Assembly: GCA_006384855.1 (NCBI GenBank)
Contig: VCJN01000224.1
Location: forward strand, 124,001-188,000
DNA length: 64,000 nt
Direction of reading: 5' to 3'
From: Tetraselmis striata
Taxonomy: Eukaryota; Chlorophyta; Chlorodendrophyceae; Chlorodendrales; Chlorodendraceae
The stretch's first letter is position 1. Each line of letters opens with the position of its first letter. The notes beneath the pieces were generated by a model. That model worked only from the letters and a program-made list of their open reading frames with translations, ran no database searches and was not told the DNA's origin. Shown in pieces: positions 35,478 through 47,411 of the stretch. A program made the position numbers and the translations under genes.

Positions 35478-35500
35478 GGGGGGGGGGGGGGGGGGGGGGG
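35478..35500. repeat. G23 homopolymer, intergenic
   Basis: Uninterrupted G run preceded by GGGGGT, just downstream of the 3' tail of LINE copy 7. Confidence 0.95.
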
Positions 35501-35539
35501 CGGATATGACGGGCATCATGAAGCCCCCTCACTACGAAG

Positions 35540-37400
35540 CCTTATTTTTCGCCGGGGACGGGACCGGCAACAATGAAACCCTTGCATCGTTTCTTAGACG
35601 GCCGTTCAGCCAGCGATCCGATTACGGAAAAGCCATGCTGCGTAGGCGACGCTCCGTAGTCATCAAGCAAATTGCTAAAGCATTATGCAGGACTACTTGG
35701 AGGCCAGTGACGGAATGTCCAACACTGTTGGATCTCCGTCCATAACAATGTTACACTGCCACAGAAATACCCGGCACTGACCACAATGATCTGCCCTACC
35801 CGCCGTTTGGGCGTCGCTCGGCCCATTCGAGAAACACGAGTTGGGCGGGGCAAGCCCCATCCCGCGGAGTTAAGCATTTCGGAAGTGCGATACATGTGCA
35901 GCAAAAAGGCAACGTGACGAGGGAGGACCCAACGCCATAACTGGAAAATTTCCCCATTATTACCAGTAGTGAAATCCAGGCGCCGTGAGGGGGAAGAAGA
36001 CCCCGCCGATAACAAAGGAAGTAAAGTCTTCGGGTGTTGACGCAGTCTGACTACTAAAGACAATCCTCGAGTCCGGAACTAACAACCCCAAATTATGACG
36101 GCGCTTGCCCCACCGCTCCACCAACAAATATTCTGTTGTCTTAAATTCACTTCGGCCACATGCATGGCGGTAGTTTCCAAGGAACCACTCAGACATGGCA
36201 TGAATCCGGACCAATCGATTGGCAGGAATAGGAAATACTCGGGTGCGTAAACTGCACCATTTTTATCAGAATGTGCAGCCAAGCCACAACCCCCGCGGGG
36301 ACACACGTTTGTATTATAGCAATGGGTTTTACGCAGCATAAGACGCATGGGCATATATAATTATATGTGTATATAAATACCCCAGGTGTTATAACGGACT
36401 AACGCTGCCGACGATTCGTAACGCGCCCCTACCGATGCCTTTACTAGTTTAGCGCGCGCGAATAGTGACCTCCACTCATAAAGTCGAAGGTGCACCCCCT
36501 CAGCTAGCCGCCCCTACGTTCGCCCTAGCTAGCTAGTCGCTCTAACAACCGCACAGTCCCCGACGTCCACGTGTAAGAGCGCGCCCGACTTGGCTGATCT
36601 ACTACATGGGTTATACATGTATCCAAGTTGGGTGCTCTAAGGAACGCCCGAGCCCATCGTGCCGCAGCGGCCGTAGCCTCTATGGGCGCAATACATAATA
36701 TCCGCATCATCGGTGCAGTGGCAATCCCAGAAAATTGTATACCTACCCCAATAAGGCATCGCAAGCACTGATGCTGCACGGTTTGTTATTGATTTGCGCC
36801 GCTAGTACTATCCATTCCCCATACTACTTCACACCCGTAAGTTAGAACCGGTACTGCACATGTTTTAACGGCAAACCGCCCATAGAATGGTCCCCCGCCC
36901 AGTGGGAGACGTGGGCGAACATGGCATGCATGTCATCGAATGAACATGTGATACCAACAGTGTCGTCCGGGTAAACCTGGTGACCTGGCACCCTTATTAT
37001 AGTGGTTGCTTTGCCGCTAGAAATATGTCAGTGCACCTTGGTACGTGCGTCACACCTTGGATGTCCTACCCCGTCGAACATATCGTTGATATATATGTTA
37101 CATAAGATAGGGGAAGCATGGCACCCCTGTCGGAGGCCACTACACTCTATGGGAATGGGGTCTGATAGTATTCCCGGCGGGCCACCCCTGTCGTACCATG
37201 TACCATACTATCCCAATATATAAAATATTTACGAAGGTAAGTATAAGTACATGGCTATATGACATGTAGCTCACTAACCCGGATGGCTTGTAGTTGTAGG
37301 AATAAAAGCTCGTTAGGTACGGTGTCACATGATTTCCTAAGGTCAATAAGCGTTAGCTAGGTCTAGGTGGGTAGACCTAGCTAACGCGTGGCTACGAGCC
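35540..37400 (-). mobile_element. LINE, longest copy (copy 7), with RT motifs A, B and C
   Basis: Minus strand, in element order: TLIDLRKSCDTVPNELL (motif A, near 37350-37300), then SGLRQGCHASPILCNIYIND (motif B, near 37140-37080). A degraded catalytic region follows near 36975, then LRCLIGVGIQFSGIATAPMM and APIEATAAAARWARAFL (36770-36630). The degraded Cys/His knuckle region lies at about 36200-36100, then LVPDSR and ASTPEDFTSFVIGG, and the family 3' tail ends near 35540. This copy identifies the family as a non-LTR retrotransposon. Stops and indels throughout make it inactive. The site that is poly-C in copies 2 and 5 is only CCCCC here. Confidence 0.8.
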
Positions 37401-37568
37401 GCGATGCAGAACAAGCCAGAGACTTGCATGGCGGAGCCCTCTTTATTCCGCATAAATCCCGCTTGCCAACGCGACGGACTAGCCCTTTTAGCCTACCCGT
37501 AGCAGACGGCTTGCATAATGCGTTTGAACGGGCAACAATTTAACTGTTGTAGTGCGACCCCGTAGGGT

Positions 37569-37890
37569 ATGTTGGTGGTTTCAACCGGATACGCTACCGG
37601 CACCGTCATCATGTTTCTGTACGGGTTGCCCCATCATCGCCCGCGAGCCATGCGCTCCCGGCCGGGGAGCTCCTTAGGACAGCCACCAACAACTCATCCG
37701 CCATCTTCCAGCGCCCTATCGTTTCCGTCTCCGCCCTGCAAACTCCTCCTCCGACTCCCCCCCCCCCCCCCCCCCCCCCCCCCACTTTCCCCCCTTTTCG
37801 CTGTGCATTCCTATAGCCATGAAACACCGCTTCTTTCAAATAAACAGCCTCCGCACCCTTTTCGGCAAAACCAGACTAGATTGCAAGTTT
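37569..37890 (+). repeat. Dispersed repeat R, copy 1
   Basis: Homologous in inverted orientation to about 51300-51610. Shared words include TTGGTGGTTTCAA, CCGGCCGGGGAGCT, TAGGACAGCCACCA and GGCAAAACCAGACT. It contains a C27 tract (37757-37783) where the partner has about nine. Confidence 0.75.
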
Positions 37891-38210
37891 GAAACCAACA
37901 TTTTTTAAAACCCCAAGCATCTTAAACCCTTGATCATAAACCCTCTAGCCCCTCTCAACCCGCCGCGGACAGTATCAGTACAAAGCCCGTCGCCGCCGCT
38001 GCCGCTGCCGCCGTCATTGCTCTGTCTCCCGCCCGGCTCCGCTCACCAGACTGACACACCTCAACGAGAGTTGTCGTCCCTCCGCGGGATCCCCACAGAA
38101 TCCAGCAGGTATAGGCCGTGGCGGCGAGCGCGACGACCCGCAGGCTTGCATGTTCGCTGTCGCGGCCGCCTAGCACTTCGGTGGTGGATACGGCCCTGCT
38201 GTCGGACCTG

Positions 38211-40986
38211 ATGTCGGCGGGCAAGCGAGCCACACGCAGCGCCGCGACGGAGCTTCTGCCGGGGCTCGAGGGCGACAAGCGCCTTAGCAGCGTGCCTGGC
38301 CTCTCCCCGCCGAGCAGGCGCGCCACGCGCAGCGCGCACACGCCGGAGGCAGAGCTGCACAGCGGCCTGGGCCTGCTGCCGGAGGTGCCAGAACATCCTG
38401 GCGGCGTCAAGCGTGGCGGCGGCAGCGAGGGACGCGGCAGCAGCCCCCCAGGCGGAAGCGCCGCGCCCCGCAAGAGGGCGTGCAGCGAGGAGAGAGCACC
38501 TCTGCTGGACTCTCAGGCCCCGAGGCCACGGAAGCCCCACGGGCAGGAGGGGGGTGAGGCGTCGCTCAGCTCGGTGGCCACCCGGACTAGGCAGCGCGGG
38601 GCGGGAGCGCTATTTGAGCTGCCGCCCGGCCAGGAGATAGGGGTGGGTCGCCCCCGGGGTAGCCATGGCGGCCGGCCACGCCAGGAGGAGGTGAAGGGTG
38701 CGCACTCTGGTAACGGTCAGCCGCCGCAGGCTGTGGCGCCGTCTGCCATGCACGGCTCTCCGCCAGGGGACGTGATCGAGGTTGAGGATGATGACGAGGA
38801 AGGGCAAGAGGAGGGTAGCGGGGCACAGGGCGCTGGGGCGCCGGCTGCCAAGTCAGATTTGCCGGGCGACGTGGAGACGGAATCATCCAGCGGTGGTGAC
38901 CACCAGCCGGGGTCGCCGATCATGGCGCCGTTGGGGGAGCAGCAGTCGCGGCGGTGGGAGCCGGAACCGCCGCCCCCGCCCCCGCCAGCGGAGCCTCGTC
39001 AGGCAGCGCATGCGCCGCGCCCCGGGGGCAGCATCCCCAGCAGGGCGGAGATGCTCAAGGTGGCGCAGGAGCGGCTGGCGGAGCAGGGCTTGCTGGCGGC
39101 CGGCCGGGAAGGGGGCGCGCGAGGGCGAGCGCACAGAGCCACACCAGAGGTGCACAGCTGGGCGGCCGAGCCTCACCCTGAGGCGGCGGCCGGCAAGAGG
39201 CGCGGCGGCGAGCCTGCCAGCCTGCGCGAGCTGCAGGACCTGTTCACCTTCCCGGGCAGCGCTGCGGAAACGATGGAGGCGTCGCCGTCGGGCTGGCACG
39301 AGCCCCGACCCCCCCGGCGGCACCCGGCGCCTGGAGAAAGACTGCGTGGGGAGCGCTACCGCGCAGCAGCGGAGCAGGAAGAGCAGGTGCGCTACACGAG
39401 TAGCCACGCCTTCCCTTGGGGCTGGGGGGCTGGGCATGACTGATGGGGAGCTGACAGTGACACCCTGGCGGTCGCAGAGCCGGTGGGCTGAGCTACTGGA
39501 CAGCGCTCATACGACGATAGGGCGGCTGCAGCGCCGCCTTGCGGCTGAGGAGGAGCGAACGGGGCATCTCCATGTCGAGTTGGAGCAGCTGCAGTCGGAG
39601 CTGCACCACGAGCGCATGTACAGCGCGCGGCTGCGGCAGCAGGTGCTGCTGCAGCGGGCGGCGCTGGAGGAGGAGCGCAGCGCCAGCGAGCTGCAGCGGC
39701 TGTCCACGCGCCCGCCGGGCCGCCCCCTGGAGCTGATGGACACCGCGGACCTGGACCTGCGCGAGCAGCGCCGCTGGCTTGCGTCCCCCGAGGCGCGGCA
39801 CCACGCGGGGAGGATGGGCGTGGGGCCGCGCGACCTGCCGGCCTACCCGCACCTCCCTCCCAGCGCGCCTCCGCCCATGTCGCGCCGAGCCAGCCCCCCC
39901 GCCCCGCGAGTGGTCCTGGACGAGGTGGGTGCCTGGCCCACTCCCTGTCACCTCCTGCCCTCCCGCTCTCACGCAGCATAGCGTTTTTCCACAATAATGA
40001 TTCGTAGTGACATTGACATGAAAGAGCAGTCGGTGCCGGTACTCGCCCTCCACATCTGGCGGCTTCGAGCAGGGATTACTCCGTTGACGCGCCACCCGAT
40101 ACTATCATAACAGATCCAAGTACTGTCCCGTACCCGTACAATTTCATTCCCGGTGCAATGACAGAATCACTGCGAATGGTTAGTGTGGAACAGCTCTATT
40201 ATTACCCGGCGCGGCCACGTGAGTAAAAAAGAACACCGGATGACACCAGATGAGCGTTTCTCATCCTGCATGACACCGCATGCGTGTTTTGACACTCTGT
40301 TCTCATCCGCATGCCATCCTGCCACATAATGGCGGCATAGCCCTGGCTGTGTGTCAATCAACGTAGGATGTGTTGGCAGCGGTTTGGCAATGGGTGCTGT
40401 TTACACTGCGAGCATGCACACGCTGAGCAGCAGCCTCGATGCAGCATGCTATTAACCTGTGCTAGGGAACTGCCATAAGCATCGATATATATGTTGGTGT
40501 TTGAGGAGTGAAATTCCAGTCCCCGGCGCGGACAGTCGGCCTAACACTTGGACACTGAGCTCCAAGTTGGATTACTCCAATTACGGCACACTCAATGCGG
40601 AAAGGCGGGAGAAGGGGTCGCCGTGCCTCCCTCCCTCTGTCCCAGCATTCGCCGGTACTGAGCCCCGGCTGCGGCTGCTACAACAGGATCTTGGCGCCTT
40701 GCGGAATCGCCTGCCCGGGGACGTGCGCGCCCGGCACTCCGCTCACCGGGACCCCGCCCAGCAGCCTCCAGGGCTGTACCACTCGGAGTACAAGCCACGC
40801 GAGGGTGGCGCCCTGTTGGCGGGCGAGTGGGTAGAGGACCCGCTGGGCAGCGGCCGTGGACGGCTCCCTCACCGCCCGGCCAGCGGGCTCCCGCGGACGG
40901 CGCCAATGGACCGGGGGCTGGAGCGCTTCTCTGGAAGGGACGCCCGGGAGACCGGCAGCTTTTGGGACAGTTCCTCCCTGCTTTGA
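38211..40986 (+). CDS. Unrecognised Ser/Pro/Glu-rich protein with coiled coil
   Basis: Exon 1 is open from before 38118 to about 39387. The first in-frame ATG is at 38211, but an upstream exon is possible because an AG lies just before the open frame. It ends EQEEQ and joins in phase to an exon at about 39478-39930 starting SRWAELLDSAHTTIGRLQ. That exon is strongly predicted coiled coil by heptad pattern (RRLAAEEERTGHLHVELEQL onward, about 90 residues). A final exon, about 40520-40986, ends FWDSSSLL; its acceptor does not fit the preceding phase, so the last junction is uncertain. If the GTGGGT at 39931 is not a donor, the frame instead stops at 39981. RATRSA occurs twice near the N terminus, and an acidic patch (VIEVEDDDEEGQEEG) lies mid-way. 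No family recognised and no membrane segment; a cytoskeletal or nuclear scaffold is a guess. Confidence 0.6.
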
Positions 40987-42498
40987 CGCTGCGTCGAAAA
41001 ATCTGACACAATAATGCTCATTGCGCGGCGTCCAGTTTATGTTTAGCAAGCGTTGTTCTTTCTGGGACAAGGGGGGGCGAGGTCGGGGCCGGAAGGCCGG
41101 TGGGTTCAGCTGGCTCCGAGTCCATGTGCCTGCGCTCGTGACTGCCATTGCTGTAAGGTATTGTTGTCATCGCGTGCGGGCTTTCAAGTAGGCACCACAA
41201 TGTGGTCGAATCCAACCTTGAGCCGACTCGGACATCGCGCGGTGATGCTCCGTATCGACCGGCTACAGGGAAACAAACGCGCATGAAGGGTTCCCAAGCG
41301 GCGGACTGTCTGCGCGGGTATACCTCCCACAACTCGCCCGCGAGGTACAGGTAATGGGAAACTTTTGCCGGCTGCACCGCTGGATCGTGGCCAGAGCGAT
41401 GATTTTACGATAAAGTATGGCAGCGGTCCCCCGGTGGGATATTTGCCGCTGTTCGTCCAAGAGCTTTGTCGAACCATCGCCAACACTGCGCGACGCTGCA
41501 TCTCTTGGGAGGACCCCCTGAGGTCAGTGATTTTTGAAATGTAGGTACGGCGAATAAGCTGTTCGAGTATTAATTAGCCCGCCGGCTGGACAGCGTGGAC
41601 CCTATAAATTTCGCGAGATAACGGCTGATGCTGACTAAAGTGTCATAGGGTAGTACGAGTGGACCCACGAACGCAAATGAGGATGATTATCCCAGTGCTC
41701 AAGGCAGTGAATCCGCAGTGCCATGTATGGCCATGGTGCGCTTGTGAGCTATGAACCGTTTCCTAAGAGGGATGATACGGCGGGATGCAGCCTTCAGCAC
41801 TTGTGTCCTTTGCTCGGCGGTGCCTGCAACTAATATGAACGAACTCATCCAGAGCTACAATATGCAACGACAGCAAGTGTTGCCGACTTCCGACGTGCCG
41901 TGGTGACGTCGTTCGCAAAACCTTGACCGCGCTGTTCTCGGCAGCGCCTGATACCCGAGAGGCCGAATCGCAGACATCTCTCCCGCCGCGCGCATCACTA
42001 CTTCCGTCGCGGAGCATCTGCCGACGCCGACCTCTCGCCATGCCCGATAGATACGTTGCTCGCCGGTACCGCTGCCTGTTTTTCATGGCCCGTCGTCCGT
42101 GACGTGGCGTAATATCTCGATAGGATGTGTTTAGCACTGACTGACCGACTCGTCCACGAGATAGCAGTAAAACGCTTCCACGAAAGTGCAGGTCTTGTGA
42201 GCAGTCGCATGCCTATACCGGTGCAGTGCAAAGCAGGCAGCTCTCCGCCACTTCTCTGCGCACTAAACCACAGCTGACAGTGTCGTCGGAATTGGCTGCC
42301 CCATATTGACATATGTCAGAGCAAATTGATACAACAAGAAAGAATTGTCCCGCCCTAGCGATGTGGGAGAACTGGTGTCAAAGCATGTCTCGCTTTAGAT
42401 ATCTGTTGGTGCATCTGAACCCCAGACAGCGACAAGCCGCTGCGCCAATGGCGGCCTTCCGAGGGCCATACTCCCTGCAGGCGCCCCGTGTCGCCCGC
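40987..42498. other. Intergenic, no supported gene
   Basis: Minus-strand frames at 41377-41018 and 42137-41763 are open but have no recognisable motif or splice support. I see no repeat of note. Confidence 0.5.
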
Positions 42499-45400
42499 CT
42501 AGAGCTGGAGCTGCCGCTTGGAGCTAGGAGGCCTCAGCATCGACTTGGGGGCGGGCAGGCGCGAGGGCTTGCTTGGCTGCTGTTCGCCAGGCGGCTGCTG
42601 GAGCGGGCTGGCGCCGTGCTTCTGTGGAGGCTCGCAGTTTTCCAAATCATTGCTGGCAGTGTCAAACTTGGCCTTGTGCTTGGAGCCGCCGGACTGCGGG
42701 GTGGTGGCGCGCGGAGAGTTGACGTCCACCTCGCTCAGCTCCTGCGCATGACAGCGGCGGTCAGCGGAGCGTCCAACCGTGGAAAGGGCATCCATGGGCA
42801 GGCTGACGGGCAGCGCCGCACCTTGAAAGCCGAGGTATTCACACTCAGCGGCGAGCGAGCATGGCGCTTGGCTGGGGCTGGCGACGGGGTGCTCTCCACT
42901 GCGGCAGGCGGACCGGCACGGGACTCAGCACCAATCCCAGCAAGCCAGAGGAGCAGCAGGACAGGTACCCATCGCCCGCAAGCACACGGTGCGGCCGACC
43001 GAGCACACCTGCGGCCGCCTGGCGAGTGTGGCTCTTCGGGGCGAGCGGCTCCGCGGCCTTCGCATTCGCAGGGGGAGCCTTTGGCGCTGCCTTCTTGGGG
43101 GTCGACCTGGCATGCAATCGAGCAAGGGATGAGCCGGGAAGTGTGCCAGGGGTTTAGGGTTTGGGGGTCCAGCACAATATGCATCAGCACTGCACATCGC
43201 AGCCTCTACCTACGGTCATTGGCCCTCTTACCAAGGCGAAGCCGCTGGGGAGGCAGCAGGGCGGCCAGTGCTCCGCTGCAGTGAGGCTGGCGCGTCCACC
43301 CTGGCGTTGGTCTTGCCGTGGCCGGAGGCCGGACGCGCACCCGCCGTGCTGGGGCGTCCAGCAGGCAGGCGGCGGCCGGCAGCGGCGACAGGTGCCCCGC
43401 CCACTGCCCGGCTCCCGCTGGCCCCGTGTCCTCGGGTGCTTTTGCTCATCAGAGACTGCTCCGTCTCCTCCTTCAGCTGCACGAGGTGATCCTGCAAGGG
43501 GGGGCACACCTCTCAGCTTCCGCGCAGGCGCTCAAAAGCACGACATCCAGGGAGATGGGGTGGGTGATGAGGGGGCAGCAGAGGGGTCAACCACCTTGTA
43601 GCAGACCCCATCGTAGAGGAAGTCCTCGCCTTCCCGATCCTCCCAGTCCACCAGTGCCTGGATGGTGCCTTCGAGGAGAGCAGGCAACTGCGCCCTCACG
43701 CGCTCAGCCTTGATGCTGCGCTGCAGGTTGCGAGTGCTGTCCCGACCCTGAAGCCATCAGGGGTAGGTTTAGGGTTTTAGGTTGACACCGCGGCGAAATC
43801 GGCCCAGCAGCAGCGCGAGTTCCTCCCGGCCGTTACCTTGAAGCGGTTGCTGTCCTGCTCGTACTCCTTCAGCCACCCCACCTCCGAGATGCTCCCTCCA
43901 ATCTCATCGATTTTGTCCAGAATGCAGCGCCGCTTGAGAGCGGCGGCCCGCACGCTGTCCAGCATTTGCTGCACCCGCGCAAGCGTCTCCGCCACCTTGC
44001 GCACAAAGGCCATCGGCTCGCCTTCACCAGGGCCGTCCGACACCGCCTGCACCATCTGGGTCAGCCCGGGGTCCTCCATGTGCGCCTCGGACACCACCTT
44101 CAGCAGCTCGTCGTTCTTCAGGCGGATGGTGTGGCATGTCTTGCGAGCCTTGATGACCTCCAGGCGCTCGAGCTCCATCTGACACTGCAGGAAAAGAAAC
44201 ACCGCAGCCACTGCCCGCTCAGTACTCACGTGAATACTCACACGCAGGATGGCCGGATTCACTGGCAGCATCCAGCATCCTGACAGACTGGCACCGCTAG
44301 GTCAGATCTTAAGGCCCAAGAAAACCGACCCATAAATGACCGGCAGAAAGGCAGCTTGGTCGGAGAATGGGTGACCAGGCCGGCAGTGCGCCGCGACGTC
44401 CCCAGCGCACCTTCTCCATGGCTGCAGGCTGCAGACGGATGTCACTGGCGAGCACTTCGGCGAGGATGGTGCGGTCAACGTCCGACTCCATGACCTGCAG
44501 CTCCGCCCACAGATCAGCCAGAAGATGCTCGGCCTCCTCAACCTTGCGCTCACGGTCCACCTGCCCGGCCACAGGGGGTAACCTGATTTAGGGTTTAGGG
44601 TTTGAGCATAGACATGGTGGCAGGCAGAGCGTCCGGGGTGAAGTTGCCATGCAGAACACTCGGCATCCAGGGGCGTGTGGTACCTTGATTGCCTCCATCT
44701 CAGCCTGTTTCTTTTGCAGCTCTGCAAACGTGGCGTCGCTAAGATCCAGAGCTGCAGTCCCATTGTGAATGCGAGCGATCTCCTCGGCCACCGCATCTGG
44801 CCTGTGGCAGGCACGCGTGTCAGTCTGTGCCCAACAGCGGCAACCTTTGCACAGACAGGCGCGTCTGGCGCAGCACACGACCTGAAGGTCGCCAGCGCAG
44901 GACAGACGTCCTCCGCCCGCGAGGTCGGCTCCTCCCCAACGATACTGCACAGCGCCTGCAGTGACAGGATGCCTTCCGCCAGCCTGTTGGTGCGCTCCAC
45001 CTACAATCGCACGCCAGTGCAATGTGTGTATCATGCGGAGCCGCACTCGTGCCAGACCTTCGCCCTGGGATTCAACCCCTGCGGCACTGTACCTGCTGCT
45101 CCTTCAGGCGCTCGATCTCGGTGCGCAGCATCTCCCGTGCCTCGTCGTTTATGTCCAGCACCCCCGAGACGGAGATGTCCGGTGTCTGGCCGAGCAGACC
45201 TTGCATGCGGGTGATGTCTGCCTGCAGCCTTTCCAAAAGCTGAATGCGGTCAGCCTTCCGCGTACGCCAGTGGTCCAGCTCTCGCTTTGCGCGCTCGAGG
45301 CGAGCGTGGGTGGTCATCATAGCGCTCCCCTCCTCGCCCATACCCTGCACAGCCATGTGCGCTCAGGTACAGCATACGTTGCCGCACAGCGTATCACCAA

Positions 45401-45761
45401 ACGTGTGAACAAGTAAAACATAACGGCTGTGTGGGCTTGAGGCAAAGCCTATGCTCACCCCGATGCCAGACGCACGGCGATGGCTCTGGCCAAGTTCCTC
45501 CTGGATGGAGCGGGACTCGCGGACAGCCGCCTCGATCTGCAGTCCATACTCCCGCTGCTTCTCCTTGGCTACGGTGACGGCCTCGCTCCACACCTCGTGT
45601 GCGCGGGACACGATGCGGTCCAGCTCCACCCGAACGGCATCCTCGCCTAGCTCCAGATCAGCCCACACCACCCGGAGCTGCTCCTTCGCGGTCTTGCAGG
45701 CTGCCGCGTACTCCGACAAAGCCGCCTCATCCTGCTCAAACATGGACCCTGGCGGCATCAT
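42499..45761 (-). CDS. MAP65/PRC1/Ase1-family microtubule bundling protein
   Basis: Ten exons in phase on the minus strand: 45761-45459, 45344-45093, 45000-44882, 44801-44684, 44560-44411, 44184-43837, 43747-43595, 43491-43232, 43106-43019 and 42741-42499. These give about 677 residues, normal for the family. The protein should cross-link antiparallel microtubules in the spindle midzone or phragmoplast/phycoplast. It is helical: EELGQSHRRAS in exon 1, RLEVIKARKTCHTIRLKNDE in exon 6. The most conserved block spans exons 6-7: ILDKIDEIGGSISEVGWLKE, YEQDSNRFK, KAERVRAQLPALL and ALVDWEDREGEDFLYDGV. This matches the family microtubule-binding core. The C-terminal tail is basic and Ser/Pro-rich with TPKKAAPKAP, SPRATTPQSG and PSKPSRLPAPKS, plausible kinase-regulated sites. 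The start is one of two adjacent ATGs at 45761. Exon 9 joins exon 10 in frame only through a GC donor (CAG|GCGGCC, 43018), so that junction is less sure. Confidence 0.9.
44586..44606 (-). repeat. Telomere-like TTTAGGG units in MAP65 intron 4
   Basis: Three consecutive plant-type telomere units, read CCCTAAA on the sense strand, 25-45 bases upstream of the acceptor at 44561. Similar units lie near the 3' ends of intron 6 (about 43763-43780) and intron 8 (about 43148-43165). Confidence 0.85.
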
Positions 45762-47188
45762 TTTTTTCCGCCTGACACTCCGTGCACCGTGCCACTACCA
45801 CGAAATGTCCGTTGGCTGAAGGAAGACCTCCTCCGCCCTATGAGCAGGCCGTGCTCCGGATCTTCTTCAGCGCCTGCGAAAACGTCGCAGGTCTGACATC
45901 GATCACTGGGAGCTAATGGCACACCCAAGCAGGTGATCCTGCGCTACGAAGGAGAAGCAATCGCCACCCGGTGCCATACACACCCGCACGCCTGTCCTCC
46001 AAGCGTACTTGCGGGCACAAACGCTGCTACGGCCAAACGTCCGCTTCAAGAGCTTCGGCCCCGTACCGTAGCCCCGCCCTAAGTTGCGCTACCGGTAAGA
46101 GGCTATTACCTTCCGTCCGCAGCTCCCCTACCGCGCCCAGCAGAAGTCTGTCGTTGCAGGGACGCTGTGTCGAGCCGCGAGACGACCAAAAACACGTCAG
46201 GGCAGTACTGGTAGGGGGCGTGTCGCTACCCGCATGCACGCTACAAAGCTCAGTGTGATAACGCTGGGGACGCAACCGCTGTCTATCGCGACTACGGCCT
46301 TTTCGGTACAGAAATATTGACGAATATCTGGTCGCTGCGGGTATTCATGGACAGCCCGAGGGCCGAGGGTATGGCAGGACCCGCTCTACCTTGCCGCTCG
46401 CTTCCTCGGTGGCCGCTGAGCTTACGAGAGCTGAAGCGGAGTCGGATGGGGTCTATAGCTTAACTCCTCACCCAATGAGCTGTACAATGGGTTACTGGTG
46501 GCAAGCGAGCTTGCTACAGCGGCCGCGAACTACAGGTGACGCGAAGCGAGTAACAACCGAATAACGACGGCGTCTCCAGGGCGGGGGATGCGGCGCATCA
46601 TTCCCGGATGCGATGATATCACTGCGTTGACTGTCATTGGCTTGCGCTTGGCCGGGAGACGTGGAACAGTACGAGAGGGGCAAATACGCCCCCGCACATG
46701 TCCACAGCCTCTGCAGTCACACGGCTAGGCGGGTGGGTTCGCGCCGGTGTGGCCCGCAAAATAGTCCGCGGAGGCAGCAAGGAGGCTGTAGCGGCTCCTC
46801 AAGACGCCCCGCCGCTCCCACATACAGTATTTGCCAACGTAACGAGCCAAACTCCCCGCCAGGGTCTCGACCGGTGCCGTTCAGATGTGTACAGGTGTGT
46901 TGGCCGCACCGGTACCTTGCGCCAAGGTTGAGCTCAATCGGGGACAGCACCTGAGAGAGCGTCCAGGGAAGCTGCCTAGTTCACCACGGTTGCGCCGCGG
47001 TAGTTATGGGGGTAAGGAGTAGTGAGTGCCGCCTTGGAGCTGACAATCGTCTGACCCGCGTCGTGCCTCGCGTGCGCAGAAAGACCGCCTATTTCATCTA
47101 CACGTACCGGTAGCGTACCAATACCTGTATACTCGCGTGTGTACTAGAGCAAAAGGCCGGCGGTCTCATATTATTAGCGACTATTTTA
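45762..47188. other. Intergenic, no supported gene
   Basis: The first bases should hold the promoter of the MAP65 gene. No convincing coding region or repeat is seen before the transposon. The TTA at 47186-47188 is the left target-site duplication. Confidence 0.5.
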
Positions 47189-47241
47189 GGGTCATTTCAT
47201 GCCACGGGCCGCGTGCCGCCCCAGCCGCGTGCCGCCCTAAC
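47189..47241 (+). repeat. Left terminal inverted repeat of Harbinger element
   Basis: About 53 bases complementary to 51228-51280 with only a few mismatches; similarity fades after CCGCCCTAA. Confidence 0.9.
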
Positions 47242-47411
47242 GATACGCGATATCGTGCTGCCACGTAGCCGGTGGCATTGGGCGAATAAGCGCACGCGTG
47301 CCGCCGCAAAAAACAGCATTTCATACATACATACGCGCAGCGGCGGAAACGCGGTGCATATGTCCCCCGCGCCCGCAGCCCGCGCGCCTCTCCACCTACC
47401 TCCCGCCAGAA

